Shown here in pieces: positions 12,701 to 27,700 of a DNA stretch of 64,000 nucleotides; within the stretch, counting starts at the first letter, position 1; each line of letters begins with the position of its first letter. Position numbers and translations under genes: made by a program. The DNA lies in assembly GCA_012064415.1 (NCBI GenBank), contig SSNU01000205.1, forward strand, positions 229,786 to 293,785. Direction: 5' to 3'. The notes beneath the pieces were generated by a model. That model had not been told where the DNA came from. It did not search any database and saw only the letters and a list, made by a program, of their open reading frames with translations. This DNA is from Gyrodactylus bullatarudis (Eukaryota; Platyhelminthes; Monogenea; Gyrodactylidea; Gyrodactylidae).

Positions 12701-15700
12701 CTCCTCTTTCGAAGCAATAAATAATAAATTTAAAATCTATGAATGTGACAATACTAAGTGTTTAAAATCCATAATGCATCACATTCGTAGCAAAATAGAT
12801 TACACTAAAACTCTCCTTTATCCAGACCTTCATTAGTAACCAGAATGTTTTATGATTTACTTGTTAGATTCATTCATTAACTAACTCTAATAACGAATGA
12901 CATTATATTTATATTATTTTTTGATAAACCAGCAAAAAAAGAAAAAAAGATTTTTCATTAATAACCCAAGATAAATAATCTCTATAATCATATTTTGTAC
13001 ATATTACCTATTTCCCAATATAGATTTATTTTCTAACAAAAAAAAATCAGAATTATTATAGCAACAACTCTGATAATATTTTTTTTGAAATTGCAACATT
13101 ATATTATGTAAATTGATATAAATAACATAAATATGTACAGAGAAATCATAGATGTTCAAAATATAGTTTTTTTTAAATCATAAAATCCATAGGCAAGACG
13201 AGTTCCTGGGTTTCTGCGGTAGGCACATCCTCTTAAGGTCCTTCACCAGAATTAGTCTCTAGATCAAGACTAGATCAGATAAGATCAAGATTAGAATAAA
13301 AATCATTTAGATTACCTTAATAAAAATAGTTTGGACTCACACAATTTTTCGAATACATGTCGTATTCTTCTTCTGACAACGTTATAGTCATTCTATGCGG
13401 AACAGCTCCCTGAAGAAATACTACTTGGTTTAAAATTATGATATTGAATTATTTGTAATAAATTTCGTGAATTTCTGAGCTGTCCTTATTCAATGTTTCT
13501 CGTGAACTCTTCCCCCTCATAATCTCGTCCTATTACTAATTATTATTAGAATTTAATTGTTATAAAAGAGTAGGAGTGACTTAATTTTTTTCTCTCACCG
13601 ATCTTCAATAAAGATTCACATTTATAGTATTGTATTTATCTCATCCATAAATACACTTTTTTCACTTGATCTCTTTTGTATACAATTTTATTTTTTCTTT
13701 TTTCAAATTTCATTCTGTTCGATTTCAATTTCTCTCCTCGGTAAGATTCCCTTTCACTTCTGGTTAAATTCTCACGTTCCCTTAAAGTGAAAAGAAGGTA
13801 ACTGTTGAGTTAATCTCAGAGTGTATGAACTGTATAATAAAAGATTACCCCCGGTTATATCCCTCTCCGTGTGTGTGTATCTGAAGAATTATGCCTCTCT
13901 TCACTTCAATCATTAATAATTCATTAAGCTACATTGTTACTTTATATGCTCTAGATTTATGCTATTTTGCCTTGAGTCTTTTAAGTCTTTTAATGTTTAT
14001 TTCGGGGTCTCTTTCACATAAATATTTTCACAATTCGACAATGATCCAATATACTGTGAATGAGAATTTTTTTAAATACTGCACATGAGCCAATTGAATC
14101 ATTTTTATAAAAATCTTTCATGTAAATCTTGAAAATTTTAATCAATAATCATCCTGGAATTTTAGTGAAGATCAGGATATAATAGTCTATTTTAAATCGG
14201 ATATGATGGTCTTTATAGAGTGAAGATTATCAGAGTTCATAATGTCATATTTATCCTTAATCGTGTTAATGAGAGGAATTATTTGAAAATTAATTGTTAA
14301 GAACACTGAGAACATTGTCAATAAAGATATCTCATATATTTCATACGATCTGATTGCGAAAAAATTGACGATCCAAGAAAAGAAAATTGGACACTGAAAT
14401 TTACAAAAGACACTTGATTGTGCTCTGAATTAACTATCCAGCTATTATGGGCATTAATTAATGTTATGAATCATAACTTATGATATTTTATTGTTGATAA
14501 ATTTCAATCAAAAAGGATCAATGATTTTAGATTTTTTTCCTCTCTAAAAATGCTCAAATATCATTCTTTGGCGTGGCTAGCAAAAAAATTAAAGATTCCC
14601 TTCAGACGATGGGGCTCTATATTAATAGAGATAAATGCAAAATAATGCTCCCATCTGGTCTCCCTGTAACCCTCATGGAATCGCTCCTACTTCCTGGAGA
14701 AGTTGTCTCCTTAACTTTTGACCTAGGTTTCAGTATATCGTCTAGTTTAAAATTAAATCCACTTTCTAATCTATACAATTAAGAAATTCTTTAAATCCAG
14801 TGCTGTAAGACTTAAAGCTTACAAATCACTGGTTTTTCCACTTTTTGAATATATTCTTCCTCTTTTGTGCCTAACTATTTAACGTGTTCAATATAGTTGT
14901 TTACATTATCTATTTCCTCATATCGACTTGTATAATGCACTAATCTCCGTCTCAGGTCTTTTGATTTTACTTTTTATAATGAAACAGATAAATTGCACTA
15001 TTCAATTTTTGTATTTAATTACTAATTATACAATCAGATTTACATTATAATTTGTATCTATATTTTTACCCCTTTGGGTGCCGAGACTATTTCACAATTT
15101 TTATAAAAACCAAAATTTGCTAGTAGGTTAATTGTCCAAAAACACTGTAACTTCTACATGTTGCTTATTTACAAAAAACCAGTGTGTAGGTGGTGTCAAT
15201 ACCATGGGAGTGTTGAGAAATAGGAGACGAACGGGGGTTCTGACCCAGTGACCTAGGTTTGAATCCTGCCTATGGTGTACTGACGAGTCCTAATAAGGAC
15301 GAAACGCGTCTACATCTGCCAACTCTCTTATGGAATTGACACTTTCTTATCCGAATTTCTAACATCTAGGTGTGAGAAGACAATCTCCATCAAGTTAGAG
15401 TTCATATGGATATAGTAATTACCAGTGACCACACTTTGCTAGTAGGTTAATTGTCTAATTTCTACATGTTGCTTATTCACCAAAATTTAGCTACATGAAG
15501 ATACAAAGTTATTCGGCCAAAAATATTACTAATGCAAGTTCACATTGTGGGCTTAAATTTAAACTTTAATTGATCCAGAAACCTATCAAACTGGTAGAGT
15601 TATGTAGGTTTAAAAAAATTGGAAATTAGACATATATGTCCATCGGCACCAAAAGGGTTCAATATAGGATTTATGTCTAACAAAAAAATATTTCAAGATC

Positions 15701-18700
15701 ATTAAAAAAAGTTGATTTATTAGCAAAGGGGTATTTAAACAAAAAATAAATTTTAAAAAATATAGAATTCCTATGATACTTGAGGTCCTCAGATTCTGAA
15801 AAGTCACTACATTCTAATTTAGAGTATCGTGATCCTTTAGAAATATCTTAAAAATTTTTTTATGTGCTCAGGCTAAAAGTGCCCTTGACAAATTCCTTAC
15901 AAATAGAATAATTCTTTGACTTATTCCAGAGTAGAATTTCTACTTTTAAGAAGAATTTTGAACTAACCATTGTCACTCCTTCTTCTTTTATGGACAGGCA
16001 TAAATTATCCAGATTATCAAGGCTACAAAGTATCATTATTTCCCTCCCTCCCATGATGATGAGAGACAGAGGACACTAAGATAGAGAGAAATGAATTTTT
16101 AATCAGGGGAATCCACAGAATTTTTCTTTTTAATAATATTAAAATACCAATCAATAATTCATCATCTGTCATGTTCTTCTTCTTCTTCTGATAATTTTAA
16201 TTTAAGAGGGAACATCTTCTCATTTTATTACACTCAAACAGAAGCCCCTTTGTTTAACCATTTTATCTGCATAGCTAATGTGCCTTACTTAATTTGATTA
16301 TTATACGAAATTATGAGTGAGCATAGATCGACTCTAATGTACTTTATGTTCAATTTCATTTTCGGTGGGTAAAAATTTAGTTCAGAATGAATATATATTA
16401 ATTTCTCTTCAAAATAATTTCATGCCCCAAATTATCTTTTTTCATTAAAAAAGTTAGAAAAATAGCCACTAGAGGACTGCTCAACTCCTTAGCATATTTA
16501 ACCAAATATACAAGCATTTTAAGTATTGAAAGCTGAGTTTGAAAATTTATTTAGAAATACTCCAACTTTTCTGGAAGTTTTGCATGTTTTAGAAATAATA
16601 AATAATTTATATTTAATAATCTGGATGGCTTAGTGGGTACCCCTTCGACTTTTTTGAGAATTTCTATCTTTGTTCTCAGATAGTTCTGAGAATAGATTTT
16701 TATATAAATAAAATCCTCTCTATCTGTTTATTACTAAAATCTGTTCGAGAATTGTAATGTTGATAATTTTAAAAATTGAGCTGTACTCTAATAGCCACGC
16801 TGATTCCGAATCTGGATTCCTTTTTGAGTTTTATTTCAAAGATAATTGGCCTTTTTGGCTCCAAAACCAGTAATCTTCTAAACCATAAGAGATATCGAGC
16901 AGGCGATTACATATTTGAAATATTGTTTTTTACGATATAAATTCATTTTATTTCATTCCAATGCCAACTGTTGGAACGAAAGGGACATAAAGGGATCAAG
17001 TGGCAGGGTCAAAGTTCCATTTTTAGTAAAAAAATCTCTTAAATTTAAATAGTCTCTGGAAGCTTTTGATCGAAATAGTTGATCTATAAGAGTTATCCCG
17101 CTATATTAAAAGTGATTAAGCGAAAAATGTTTAATATCCTGTTAATTTTAATACAAAATCATTGTTTCTGTTGTAATCAGTACATAAATAGGTTGCAGAC
17201 CCTAAGTTTTAGACATCATTCGAATTCTTTTCCATTTAGATTCTGACCCAGCGGGCTAGGAATGGGTAATTTGCAAAATCTATCTCTAGTGTGTAATAGA
17301 GCACCAATTTTGTTCTTAAGATATTTATTCACACGCAGGAGGCTCCAATGATGAGCTTGAATATGTATTTCAAAATAACTAAAACTTTGTGTAAATATAT
17401 CTAGATCAGGACACATAGGTATATTTTGAGGTATTTCGTACTTGATTAGCTGTCTGGCTCAATGTGTTTCCTACCCATCATTGAATTAAATATATTTTTA
17501 CAGGTACACAGTTCGAATCTTCTGCGCGGTAGAATTTGAAATTATTTTCTAGATTTACCATTTCAAATATTTTATACTCAAAAATATGTTTTCAGGTGAA
17601 AAAATTAACAGAACTGTAATTTTAAAAGGAAATTTTTATCTAATTTTTTAGAGCTTGATAATATCCATCGAATAGTGAAATCATAATTTGGTTACTACGA
17701 TTTGAAAAAATGCAATTGTAATTTGCAATTTTGTAAATTTATACACCTTTCTAATTATAATAACACGTTATTGATGCAAATTAATATACTCGAATAATAA
17801 ATCACTTGCAGAAAAATTATTGATCTTCCAAATACCGAAAAAACTGTACATTTATTGAATATTTTGATAAAGTTATTGTGTTATGTTTAGACTATATATT
17901 TTTGATAGGACTTTACTTTCTGATACAACTGTATCATCTTAGAGTTTACAGCAAAACTTTCAGCATTATTCAATTTACCAGTGTCTTTTGATTACCAAAG
18001 ACCGTGTGAATCTTTCTATTTAGATAATTTTTTCAAGAAAAGCGGTACTCTAGCGTGTAAGACTCTTTTCATTATCTTTTATCATAGGTAATAATTTATT
18101 ATGAGGAATATTAGGGTCAATGCTAAAGAATATTTTAGAACCTATTTAGGGAATTTATGAGTAAAGTTGGACACTTAATAATTCTATCATATGATAAGAT
18201 TTTTCAAAAATTTGCGACTAAAAAAATATAGTGAAATGGCTCTTCTTATTAGTTCGCTATCTCCTCCCTGCTCATTCGATCTATCTTTGGAATTTGGAAT
18301 GAAATTAATTTGAATTAATTGCCAGGAAAAATGAATATTTGGGATGGATTGAGAAATATCCCACAAGATGAAATCTCCAATATCTATCCCATCTATTCAT
18401 CATCTTGCTTCTGAATAACATTTACCCCTGATGGGCGACATACAACTCTTCGTGGAGGGTGTCAGTTAAATCTCTATATGAGAATTTGACAAATATTATT
18501 TTCCCTCTGTATTTCTATATCTCTTGAAAAGATTGAATTTAATGATAAATGAAAGAGCATTCTTGTAGATCTGATTTTTTACGTATTACATCGTCTGTTT
18601 GGTCTAAATTAAAATATATTACAATACTGTAGTAAGCCCATTTATATAAAATTTATAAATCAAAAATATCTTCTTGTCTTACACTTAGTTAGTATATAAT

Positions 18701-21700
18701 TAAGATAGGAATTAACTACTTTTACTATGTTGAGAATTCAATTTTTCAGAACTTTTCTTTATTTCAACATCTCCTGGGCTCATTTTCATTTTACTTTTTT
18801 GACAAAAAACTCCATATTTTCGGAAAGTCAGGAAAAAATTTACTTTTCGAATTCAATAAGTTGGAAATTTAAAAAAATTTTGTGAAAAAATCCAACTTGA
18901 CCAAAATTAGGCTGTTTTTTGAATTTTGAAAATGCAACAAATTTCCCCTTTTTCAACTTTCGAAGACAAAATTTTTATCGATTTCAAATATTTAAAGCAG
19001 CTGAATGCAGATATTCGAGATCAGCATTAGACAAAGAATTCAAATTCAGCTGCAGAAATTCGTCATTATTTTGGGAAATCGAAAGATTTGAATTTATTTA
19101 TTATCTCGAAGGAAATTTGGAAAACGTTTGAATTTTTTTCAGAAAATTTTTTAAAGTTCTACAACTTAATGTCTTATTTCATTATGGAGTTTTTGCTAAA
19201 ATTAGTAAATTCTCATCTTCATGTCAACTAGCTTAAGTTTCTGGTCAAAAGCTGCCTTATTTCTTGAAAAATTTTTTTTTGTTGCTGACTGTTAGTCATG
19301 GTGGTTAGTAGAACGTCGAGTTTAAGGTGGATAAAAGGTTTTATTTTCGTCGGTTCTCATCAGACCTTACACCGACATGTAATATTTATACATAATTATC
19401 AATGAATAAAGTACACTGCTCAATTCTGATCAATCGCTTTCATTGACTTTAGATTTGCCAATGGGATTGAAGTGTGTCCCTCATGTATTCGGCTTGAAGT
19501 AATCATGATTGCTCTTGTTTTTCCTCTGTTTTCCTTTTTGTTGCTGGGGTGTTATTGTTGCGTTTCGTTTCCTTGATGGGGAGAATGTTTCTGGTTGTGA
19601 AAAGAAACGAGTTCTAGCAATTCCCGCGTTTGTGTATTGGTTGTTATTGTGGGGGACCATGGTTGCTGGGATGAGTGCTATGTAAAGATTTGTTTTGGGA
19701 GTGTTTTTTATTGAAATCTTATTTTTAACTCTTATTCACTAAATGTAGATTATTCATGGTTCATCAGTAGTGACACATGAATAATGATAAAAGTTCAAAA
19801 TAGATTGAAAATATTAAATTACAATTTTGAAAAAAAGTATAATAAATGTTAAAAATTAAAAATATTCACTGCATATTATACAGTAATAGAAGCTGGAAAA
19901 AAATAGCAGCAGTAAAAAGTAAGGCGAAAAAGCTCCCAGAGGCCAGGATAATTATAATTGAAGATTATAAGAATAATTATTTTTCTGTACTCAGCTGCAT
20001 TTTTATAAAAAAATTAGAAATTGAAGGGTCAAATGAGGTGATACAAATTTTTACAACTTTCTCGGCTATTTGCTCATTCAAAAGAGAATCAAATTTTAAG
20101 AAAAAATACTCTTGAATTAAATATTTTGAATTTTGTTCTCGTTTGAAAATTTTAAAACCTCGCCAACTAATTTTGAATTAATTTTACTACAAAAAAATGC
20201 ATGTTTTTGAGCAATCTGTATAACTTTTCGGATGAGAATTATTCTGGTATCCCTTCGCTGCATATCCTCATCCTTTTCTGAAAATGTCATTACTTTTTAA
20301 GAATTTTTGGAAATTGGAATTTATAATTATCAAAAAAACAAAATTTTAAAATTAAATTTTTTTCTTTGTAAAAGCGTCCAGATTAGCAGATCGGATAAAA
20401 ACAATATTTTTTTGTACCCTAGTATGGGAAAAAAGTCAAATTATTTTGATACAAATAGAATAAAAGTGTAACATATTCTCTGTAAATTGGATTCTGCTAC
20501 GCAGTATTCATTCATTTAAAATGTGCTAGATATCTTTCCAAGTACTTTCTATTTTTAATCCCTTTGTAATGATTAAAAGTTTTAAAATTGCATTTGAATT
20601 TTTGCCTCATCCAAGTTGACAAAGTTTGATCTCTCTTGCAAGAAGAAATATATTTTTTTTCTCAATTCAAATTTCCTTAGTTTGTCTTTTGTGTTTCCTT
20701 CTCCTTCGTTCTCTCTCTTTACTTTCAAAATGTTTGAGTAAACTTTTTGATCATTTATGGAATTTGATAGTTTTCTTACACTTAATCCTTCGCTCTCTCA
20801 ACAATACTACTATTTATTTATTTGCTGAATTTTCTCAGTTTTTTGAGTGTTTGCTCACTATCTTTTTAAAAGTGTGAAAAAAGTTTTTAAAATTATTTAT
20901 TTTAACAGTGTTTCTCCAACAACTGACAAAGCTGTACTTAAGAAAAAACCTTTTACTATTACTCTATTTCAGTAGTTCAGTAATTATGCCTGTTATAGCT
21001 CTGCAATATTTTGTATTTTATTCTCATCTCAATACATTTTCTCGGGGTCGAATTGAAAGGAAAAATAAAGATCTATATTTATCTGAACTTTATCACTGAT
21101 AGAGTCTATCAGTATTAAATTTTACTTAAAATAATTTACTATTTTTTCCGAATAGTCAGGGAGATGCTTATTTTTTGACTACTGTGATTAAATGAATTGT
21201 TAAAATAAAAATAATTTCCAAAAAATCCAATCTTGTCGAAATAAGGCCATTTGTTGAATTTGAAAATGCGCCAAATTTTTATCGATTTCAAATATTCGAA
21301 GCATTTAGGATCATCAATTTGGTCAAGTTTAGAAATTTTCTTGGTTATTTACTAGGGTTTCACTATTTTTTTGATAAAAATTCTACAACAATTTATCTTT
21401 ATAAGCATCAAATAATTCCTCAGATTAGAGAAACATATTAGTTCTTTTTTGAATTCTATTAAGCTTTTAATATTCTTGCCTCTGTTAAAATTGACAAGCT
21501 TTTTCATGTGACTGAATCTTTTAAATGTAGTTTGAATTTTCTTTGACCATTTATCAAATTCTAAAAAATTGCATTCTCAAAAAAGATTACTCTGATGGAA
21601 TCTATAGATGTGATGACTAATCAATAGAAAATAATCCCCTTCTTGTTTTGCAGTAATTTATCTGAATGACAAAGGGACTAGCCTAAACCAACTTGAAAAC

Positions 21701-24700
21701 TTTCAAAGTCAATAAATTAAAAATTAGCATATTACATATTAATCTCGGTCAGGATTCTCTTACTCATGACTCGATATTGCTCTTGTAGAGAAGGTTAACT
21801 TTGACAAATGATTAATGAGAGAAAGACATCTTACTAGAATATTTGAAAAGATGTACAATTTTCAAAACAGGCATGTACTAAATTTCTTTTACCAGATCAA
21901 GATTTTTCAGTTGAAAAGGAAAATCACAGCCTCCAGTAGCTGTCGAATTGTTCTCCACTTCAGATTCCACTCTGGGAAATAAAATTCAAATACTCTTCAA
22001 GAAATGACCAAATTTTGCATTTTTTCTTTCCTTCTTCTGCTCACATCCCAGAGCTAAATATAATTCAAAAAGTCCTTCCAACCCCCCCCCCATTTATTCT
22101 CCCAAATTCAAGGCAAAGCAAGGGAATTCTAGATTCGAACTTTCTTGAAATTATTTTTATATTATACACTCTCTTGCCAAGTAAATTATCACATCCAAGA
22201 AAACTTTCTGATATATGAAACACTTTCCTTCCTAAAATTGATTGAGAAGCAAGTCAGTACAGATGTGTTTGTAGAAGGACTTTATAGATTGAATTTCCAT
22301 AATTATTATTACACGTATTCTGTATCCAGATGGAGAAATTGAATTTACATAATCTGAACTGAGGAAAATGTACATCTTTTGGTGAAGATTCATTGAAAAA
22401 GAGTTCAAGTAATTACTTTAACCAAGAAAAATCGTAATCTTATTACTCTATAGTTGAATGTTTCATATTTTATTTATTTATTGGTTAATAATTATTAGAG
22501 CAGTGAAAATGCTATTTTTGTTATGTTGCTAGAATTTTCATGTGAACTATGAAATTAACATTCTTGACCATCAAGGTTATTTCCTCACGAAAATAATTTT
22601 GCTATTCAAAATCGAATGCTATTTTCCACTAATTAATTGCTTTTTTTTCTATTTATCCGGGCTAAGCCCTTGTCAGATAAATGGTAACATGAGAACAAAT
22701 CTTATTTTTCTTGATTACGATCATCTCTTCATTTGAATAAACCTGTTTTTAAAGCGTCTCTATCTCGTAATAGGGCCTGTTCTGAAGGGTTTTGATTAGT
22801 CGAAGAAAAATTTATTATTTAACCTCATTCGTTCCATAATTAAATGTCTGATCACACGTTTGGACGAAATGTTCTGCCTAACCCAAACAAGAAAACGTTT
22901 TTTAAAATTTACTCAAAAGTACTATATAAAATATTTTTCATAGGGCTATTTTTTTCTGAAAAAATGCTATTTTGTGCTATTTTTCAATTTTAAATAATCT
23001 TGAATAAATTGATTTTTAGGAAAATTTTTATCTTCTAAATTTAAGTTGGTGCCAAATTCTTTTATTTTCCATGTGAGCTCAAATCGGTTTTTGATCTAAA
23101 AATGACAGGATTGTCAAATGAAGCGTAAAATGATGATCAAAATTGAACAAGGAAACCAACTTTTCCAAATGAGGTCAATCTGAAGATCGGAAAGGTCAGG
23201 TCGAATTTCGATTTCCTGATCATTTCTACTGCTTGAAAAATGAATCAAGATCCTTTAGAAACAGCGAGTCTCGTAAAACTTTAATGGTAATAATGGGGTT
23301 TTCCTTGATACTAAAAATCCATTATATTTTTCAATTTAAATATTTAAAATCGCTACTGTTACGAAATTCCAAATTTGATATTACTTTTAGCTTTATAATT
23401 ACATATAAATAATATTTGTTTTCCATTATTTCAGGGCTTAAATTCAACATTGGTCGGATTATCTCCGTCAGCAGGCCTGTATCATCGCAAGACGTATACC
23501 CAATCGAAGCTGACTGTTTTCAATATCATTGATTATCTAATAGATATTTCATTTATACTGGATGTATTTATCAACTTTAGGACAACATATGTTAATAGAT
23601 CTGATGATCTTATCATGAAACCCGGAAGTATTGCTGTCCATTATTTCAAAGGATGGTTTTTAATTGATGTTATTTCAGCCGTGCCATTTGATTTCCTCCT
23701 CTTCTTTGCTGAGAGTAACGAGGTAAACTAGAACTAAATCATTTTAATTTCTATCATTTCTCTTTCATTGAATAATAGAAATACTAGTTTTTGTTGACTT
23801 TTAGCCCTAAAGTAAGCTCTCTAGATAAAATTTCAAAACCTAAATTCACAATGCAAATGGTGCGTACTACACATGATTGGAAAAATGAAATTTTTTTTAT
23901 TTATTTCAGGTAATTTCCTTGATGAGTCTTCTAAAAATTGCTCGCCTATTACGCCTAATTAGAGTTGTAAAAAAGATGAATAAATACACAGAGAATGAAG
24001 CGGCCTTTCTTCTATTTCTTATGACAACTTTCTCCTTAATCGCTCATTGGTTGGCATGCTTCTGGTATGTTGCCTGTACATTTCCATCTTTCATTCTTGA
24101 TCTATAAAATTTTTAGGTATGCGATTGGTAATTCTGAACGAAAGAATGGACATCCTTACAATTGGCTGGAGATTCTGGCTCAGGAAACAGAGCAAGATTA
24201 CTCAAACGGTGGTCCTACAACCAAGTCAAAATACATAACAGCATTATACTTTACCTTTTCCAGCCTAACCTCTGTAGGTTTTGGAAATGTCAGTCCAAAC
24301 ACTGAGTCAGAAAAAGTATTTTCCATCTGTGTCATGCTGATTGGATGTAAGTTTTTATAGTAAATTTCCCTTGAAGTATTCCTTAAATCATTTGAGTACT
24401 ACTTAGTCAGTCTTGATCAACTTGAGGTAGTAGATTTCCTTATTCAAAACTACTCTCTCTAAAATCTATAGTTGAAAATGTAAGTTCTTGTGTGTGTGTG
24501 GGGGGGGGGGGTTCTGGTTGTTGTACTGATGAGTCCTTTTAATGACGAAACGCGTTTACATCTGCCTCTGTTAGCTGAACATTATTTGACTCTCTCATGG
24601 AATTGAAACTTGCTTATCCGATTTCTAATATCTAGGACAAGACAATTTTCATCAAGTTAGATTTCATGGATATATAGTAACCCTCAAGTCCCTTTCAGAC

Positions 24701-27700
24701 GTTTTGGTACTGAGATAGTCAAGTACCTTCTTCAGTGGATGAGATGCTTGTAACCTGAACTCTCTTTAATTTAATCTAAAAACCTAGCATTCCTATTGGT
24801 CCAGATCTAGAAAACCTTACAAAATTTAATAAAGCTCAACAAAAAATCAATCATAAAAAGTCTTTGAGATTGAACCTTGTTCATACATAACTGTAGATAA
24901 AATTAAATCCTTGATTCAGTAAATAATTTCCTGTCAAATTTAAAGCTACAATTGTATAGCTTAGTTTGTCAGAAGTATCCCAAATTTACATTACTCCATC
25001 ATGGCTACTACAAGCATGCAATTATTTTGTATCGTATTGATTAGTTTTATTAATTATCAATTAAATACAGTTTTTTTTAAAGAAAAGAATAGTTTTTCCC
25101 TTCTTCATCATCAATCGCTACTGTACTATTCAATGGATTTTATTATTCTTTCCTCAGGATCAATGTAATTTTGCGTATTTCTTTTGCTTCAACTTTTATT
25201 GAGATGATTAAATCTTAATTTCATTTCACGGACAATCATTAGTTTTACATGTCTTTTTACCTTATTAGACCCATGGTCTATAATTAATTTTCATTCTACA
25301 CAGTCCTTACGCTTGATTCTTAATGAAGTCTGTAAATTTTTACTGTTTTTCAGTGTGTTACTAATCAAGAAGAAACCATAGCACATCACTTTGATTGCAA
25401 AGAACGAGCATAGCTGTTTTCATCAAGAAACCGAATTTGATCATAATTTTTTGGAATCTAGATCATAAGGCTCACTTTGATCATATGAAGAAAGCGAATT
25501 TAAAAAAAATCAATTTTTATGGAAATTATGGCATATTTCAAATCTCAAGTTGGCGCCAAATGCCCATTTTTTGAGCTTTGAGTATGAAATTATTGTTGAA
25601 TCCAAAAGTTGATTTTTAGGATCAAGATTAGTTAAAGAAATCCAAAAAGCTTAAACATATTTCAGAGTCCCTTCCAGGCATCTTGTGAAAGCCGAATTTT
25701 AATTTTTTGATGCTTTCAACTGCTAAAAAATTAGTAAAATCATGAGAAATTATGAGCTCAGCAAACCTTATCTAGTGATCAAAAATTAAGCATTTTATAG
25801 AAATATTAAGCTCGAGACGTCTTGCTATATTATTTTTGAAAATTTGTTATTTTACTGATCGCTCGAATTATTATTGATTTTCCCTCTTAGCACTCATGTA
25901 TGCTGGTATATTCGGTCATGTGAGTGCCATTATCCAGCGTCTATACAGTGGCACTGCTCGTTATCATACACAAATGATGAGGGTCAAGGAATTTATTAGA
26001 TTTCATCAAATACCAAATCCCTTGCGCCAACGGTTAGAGGAATACTTTCAGCATAATTGGTCTTGTACTAATGGTATAGAAATGAGCAATGTTTTGCATA
26101 GTTTTCCCGAGGGTATTCAAGCAGATATTTGCCTTCATCTAAATCAAAATCTCCTCTCTACAAATCCTGCTTTCAAAAGTAAGCTAATGATGATTCGTTT
26201 TTCTACGAATACACTCCTTGTGAATTAGTTTTCTCTAGTGTAATCTATAGAAATTCTCTACCTCATCCTTATTCCGAGAAAATAACAATACAAATTCAAA
26301 TCAGCATTCTCATCTCAAGATGTAGTTTAATCAAATTCACTTTTTATATTCTTGATATTTAAAAGAAAATTTAAAAATAGAAAGAAGATGATTATTTCAG
26401 AAATAAGTGTTCAATTCAGGGCATACTCATCAGTAGAGTTGGTCCCGAAAACCGAAAAAATTCGAATTCACTTTCATACTAAATGGAATACGTAAATTAA
26501 GAAAACTCAATCAATTTTTTTCTAGCATGGTTCCTGAAGCTTTTGAGTTTTAAGGGTTTATTCACATGGCATCACTCATGAATTGGCTAAACTTAATATT
26601 CTTTCTGAATTAAATCAACTCTGAAAAATTTTGTTCATCTTGAACAAAATTTTTTAATTGCTTGTTAAGTTAATCAGAGAATTATTCACCCATTTAAATA
26701 TGTATTTAATTTTCCATATCTTTACTTATAAGTATGGATACGATTAAGTAGAGTCAAAAGTGCTAAAAGCTACAATGAACATGGTAGACTTACGGGATCT
26801 AGGAATTCTTAACACTTCTATCGCAAAAGCAAAATTTTCCATAGATGGTAAATGGGGGTGTATTTACCCCCCAATCCAAAAATCTAGTGAAAAAATTGTG
26901 TATTTAAATTTTTTTATAAATATTAGACAATTTATTTGAAACAGTTTTCACAAATAATCGTATGGTGATCTTTACATGGGTAGATATCACATTTGGCACA
27001 CTTTTTATAGCCAGTTTTATCCTTATTCCTTGGACATAAAGCACACCTTTTTTTGCCAGCTATTGTCTTCGGCATTTTTATCGCAAGTTCATTTTCAAGA
27101 ATAGGCTGTTATGACTGTTAAAATAGTAATCTGTTTTTCCCATCTCAATTTTCTTGTTAGAGAAACAAGCAGGTAAAAATTTTCGATTTTAACGGCAGGT
27201 TCCTACGATAGAAGTCTTATGATTATTCAGATATTCTGATAGTTCCATTGACGTGAAGAAGTTATCACAAATAACAGTCCTTCCTCTGTTGAGAAATGGA
27301 TGAATTAGTTGCTTTACTACTCTTGTTTCTTGGTTCTTTTCTGTAGTTAACTCCTTGCCAATGTAGATATCTGCATTCACCAAATAAGAGTTTTTGGAAT
27401 CACACGCTGCCCAAATTTTGATTCCATACTTTCCAGGCTTTGAAGGTATGTAGACACTTGAAAGGACATCTACCTTTGAAGTTAACTAATTGTTCATCAA
27501 TATAGTGGTGGCCAAAAAAAAGTTTTCACTTTAAAAACTTGTTGTTGTTTGGTTATTTTAAATGATATTTAGTTGTAAAATAGTTCATTCGGTTGAGCAA
27601 TATATGCAAATATCTAATATAGTAATTTTTTTCGATTTGATTCATTCATAAATACAAAATTAAGAAATTACCGTTTTCATTGAAATTTATATTGACAAAA

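Larger units (their letters stand above)
24347..25890. other. Intron between pore and C-linker exons
   Basis: Holds a hammerhead SINE copy at 24500-24690 and a Penelope-like hammerhead relic at 24696-24737; the rest has no supported feature. Confidence 0.6.

Noticed and set aside
17438..17530. A functional intron-containing tRNA gene
   Set aside because: A- and B-box-like motifs exist but the acceptor, D and T stems do not pair properly.
24500..24511. G-run as a possible G-quadruplex
   Set aside because: A single homopolymer run next to a GT repeat, likely a slippage tract; no four-tract pattern.
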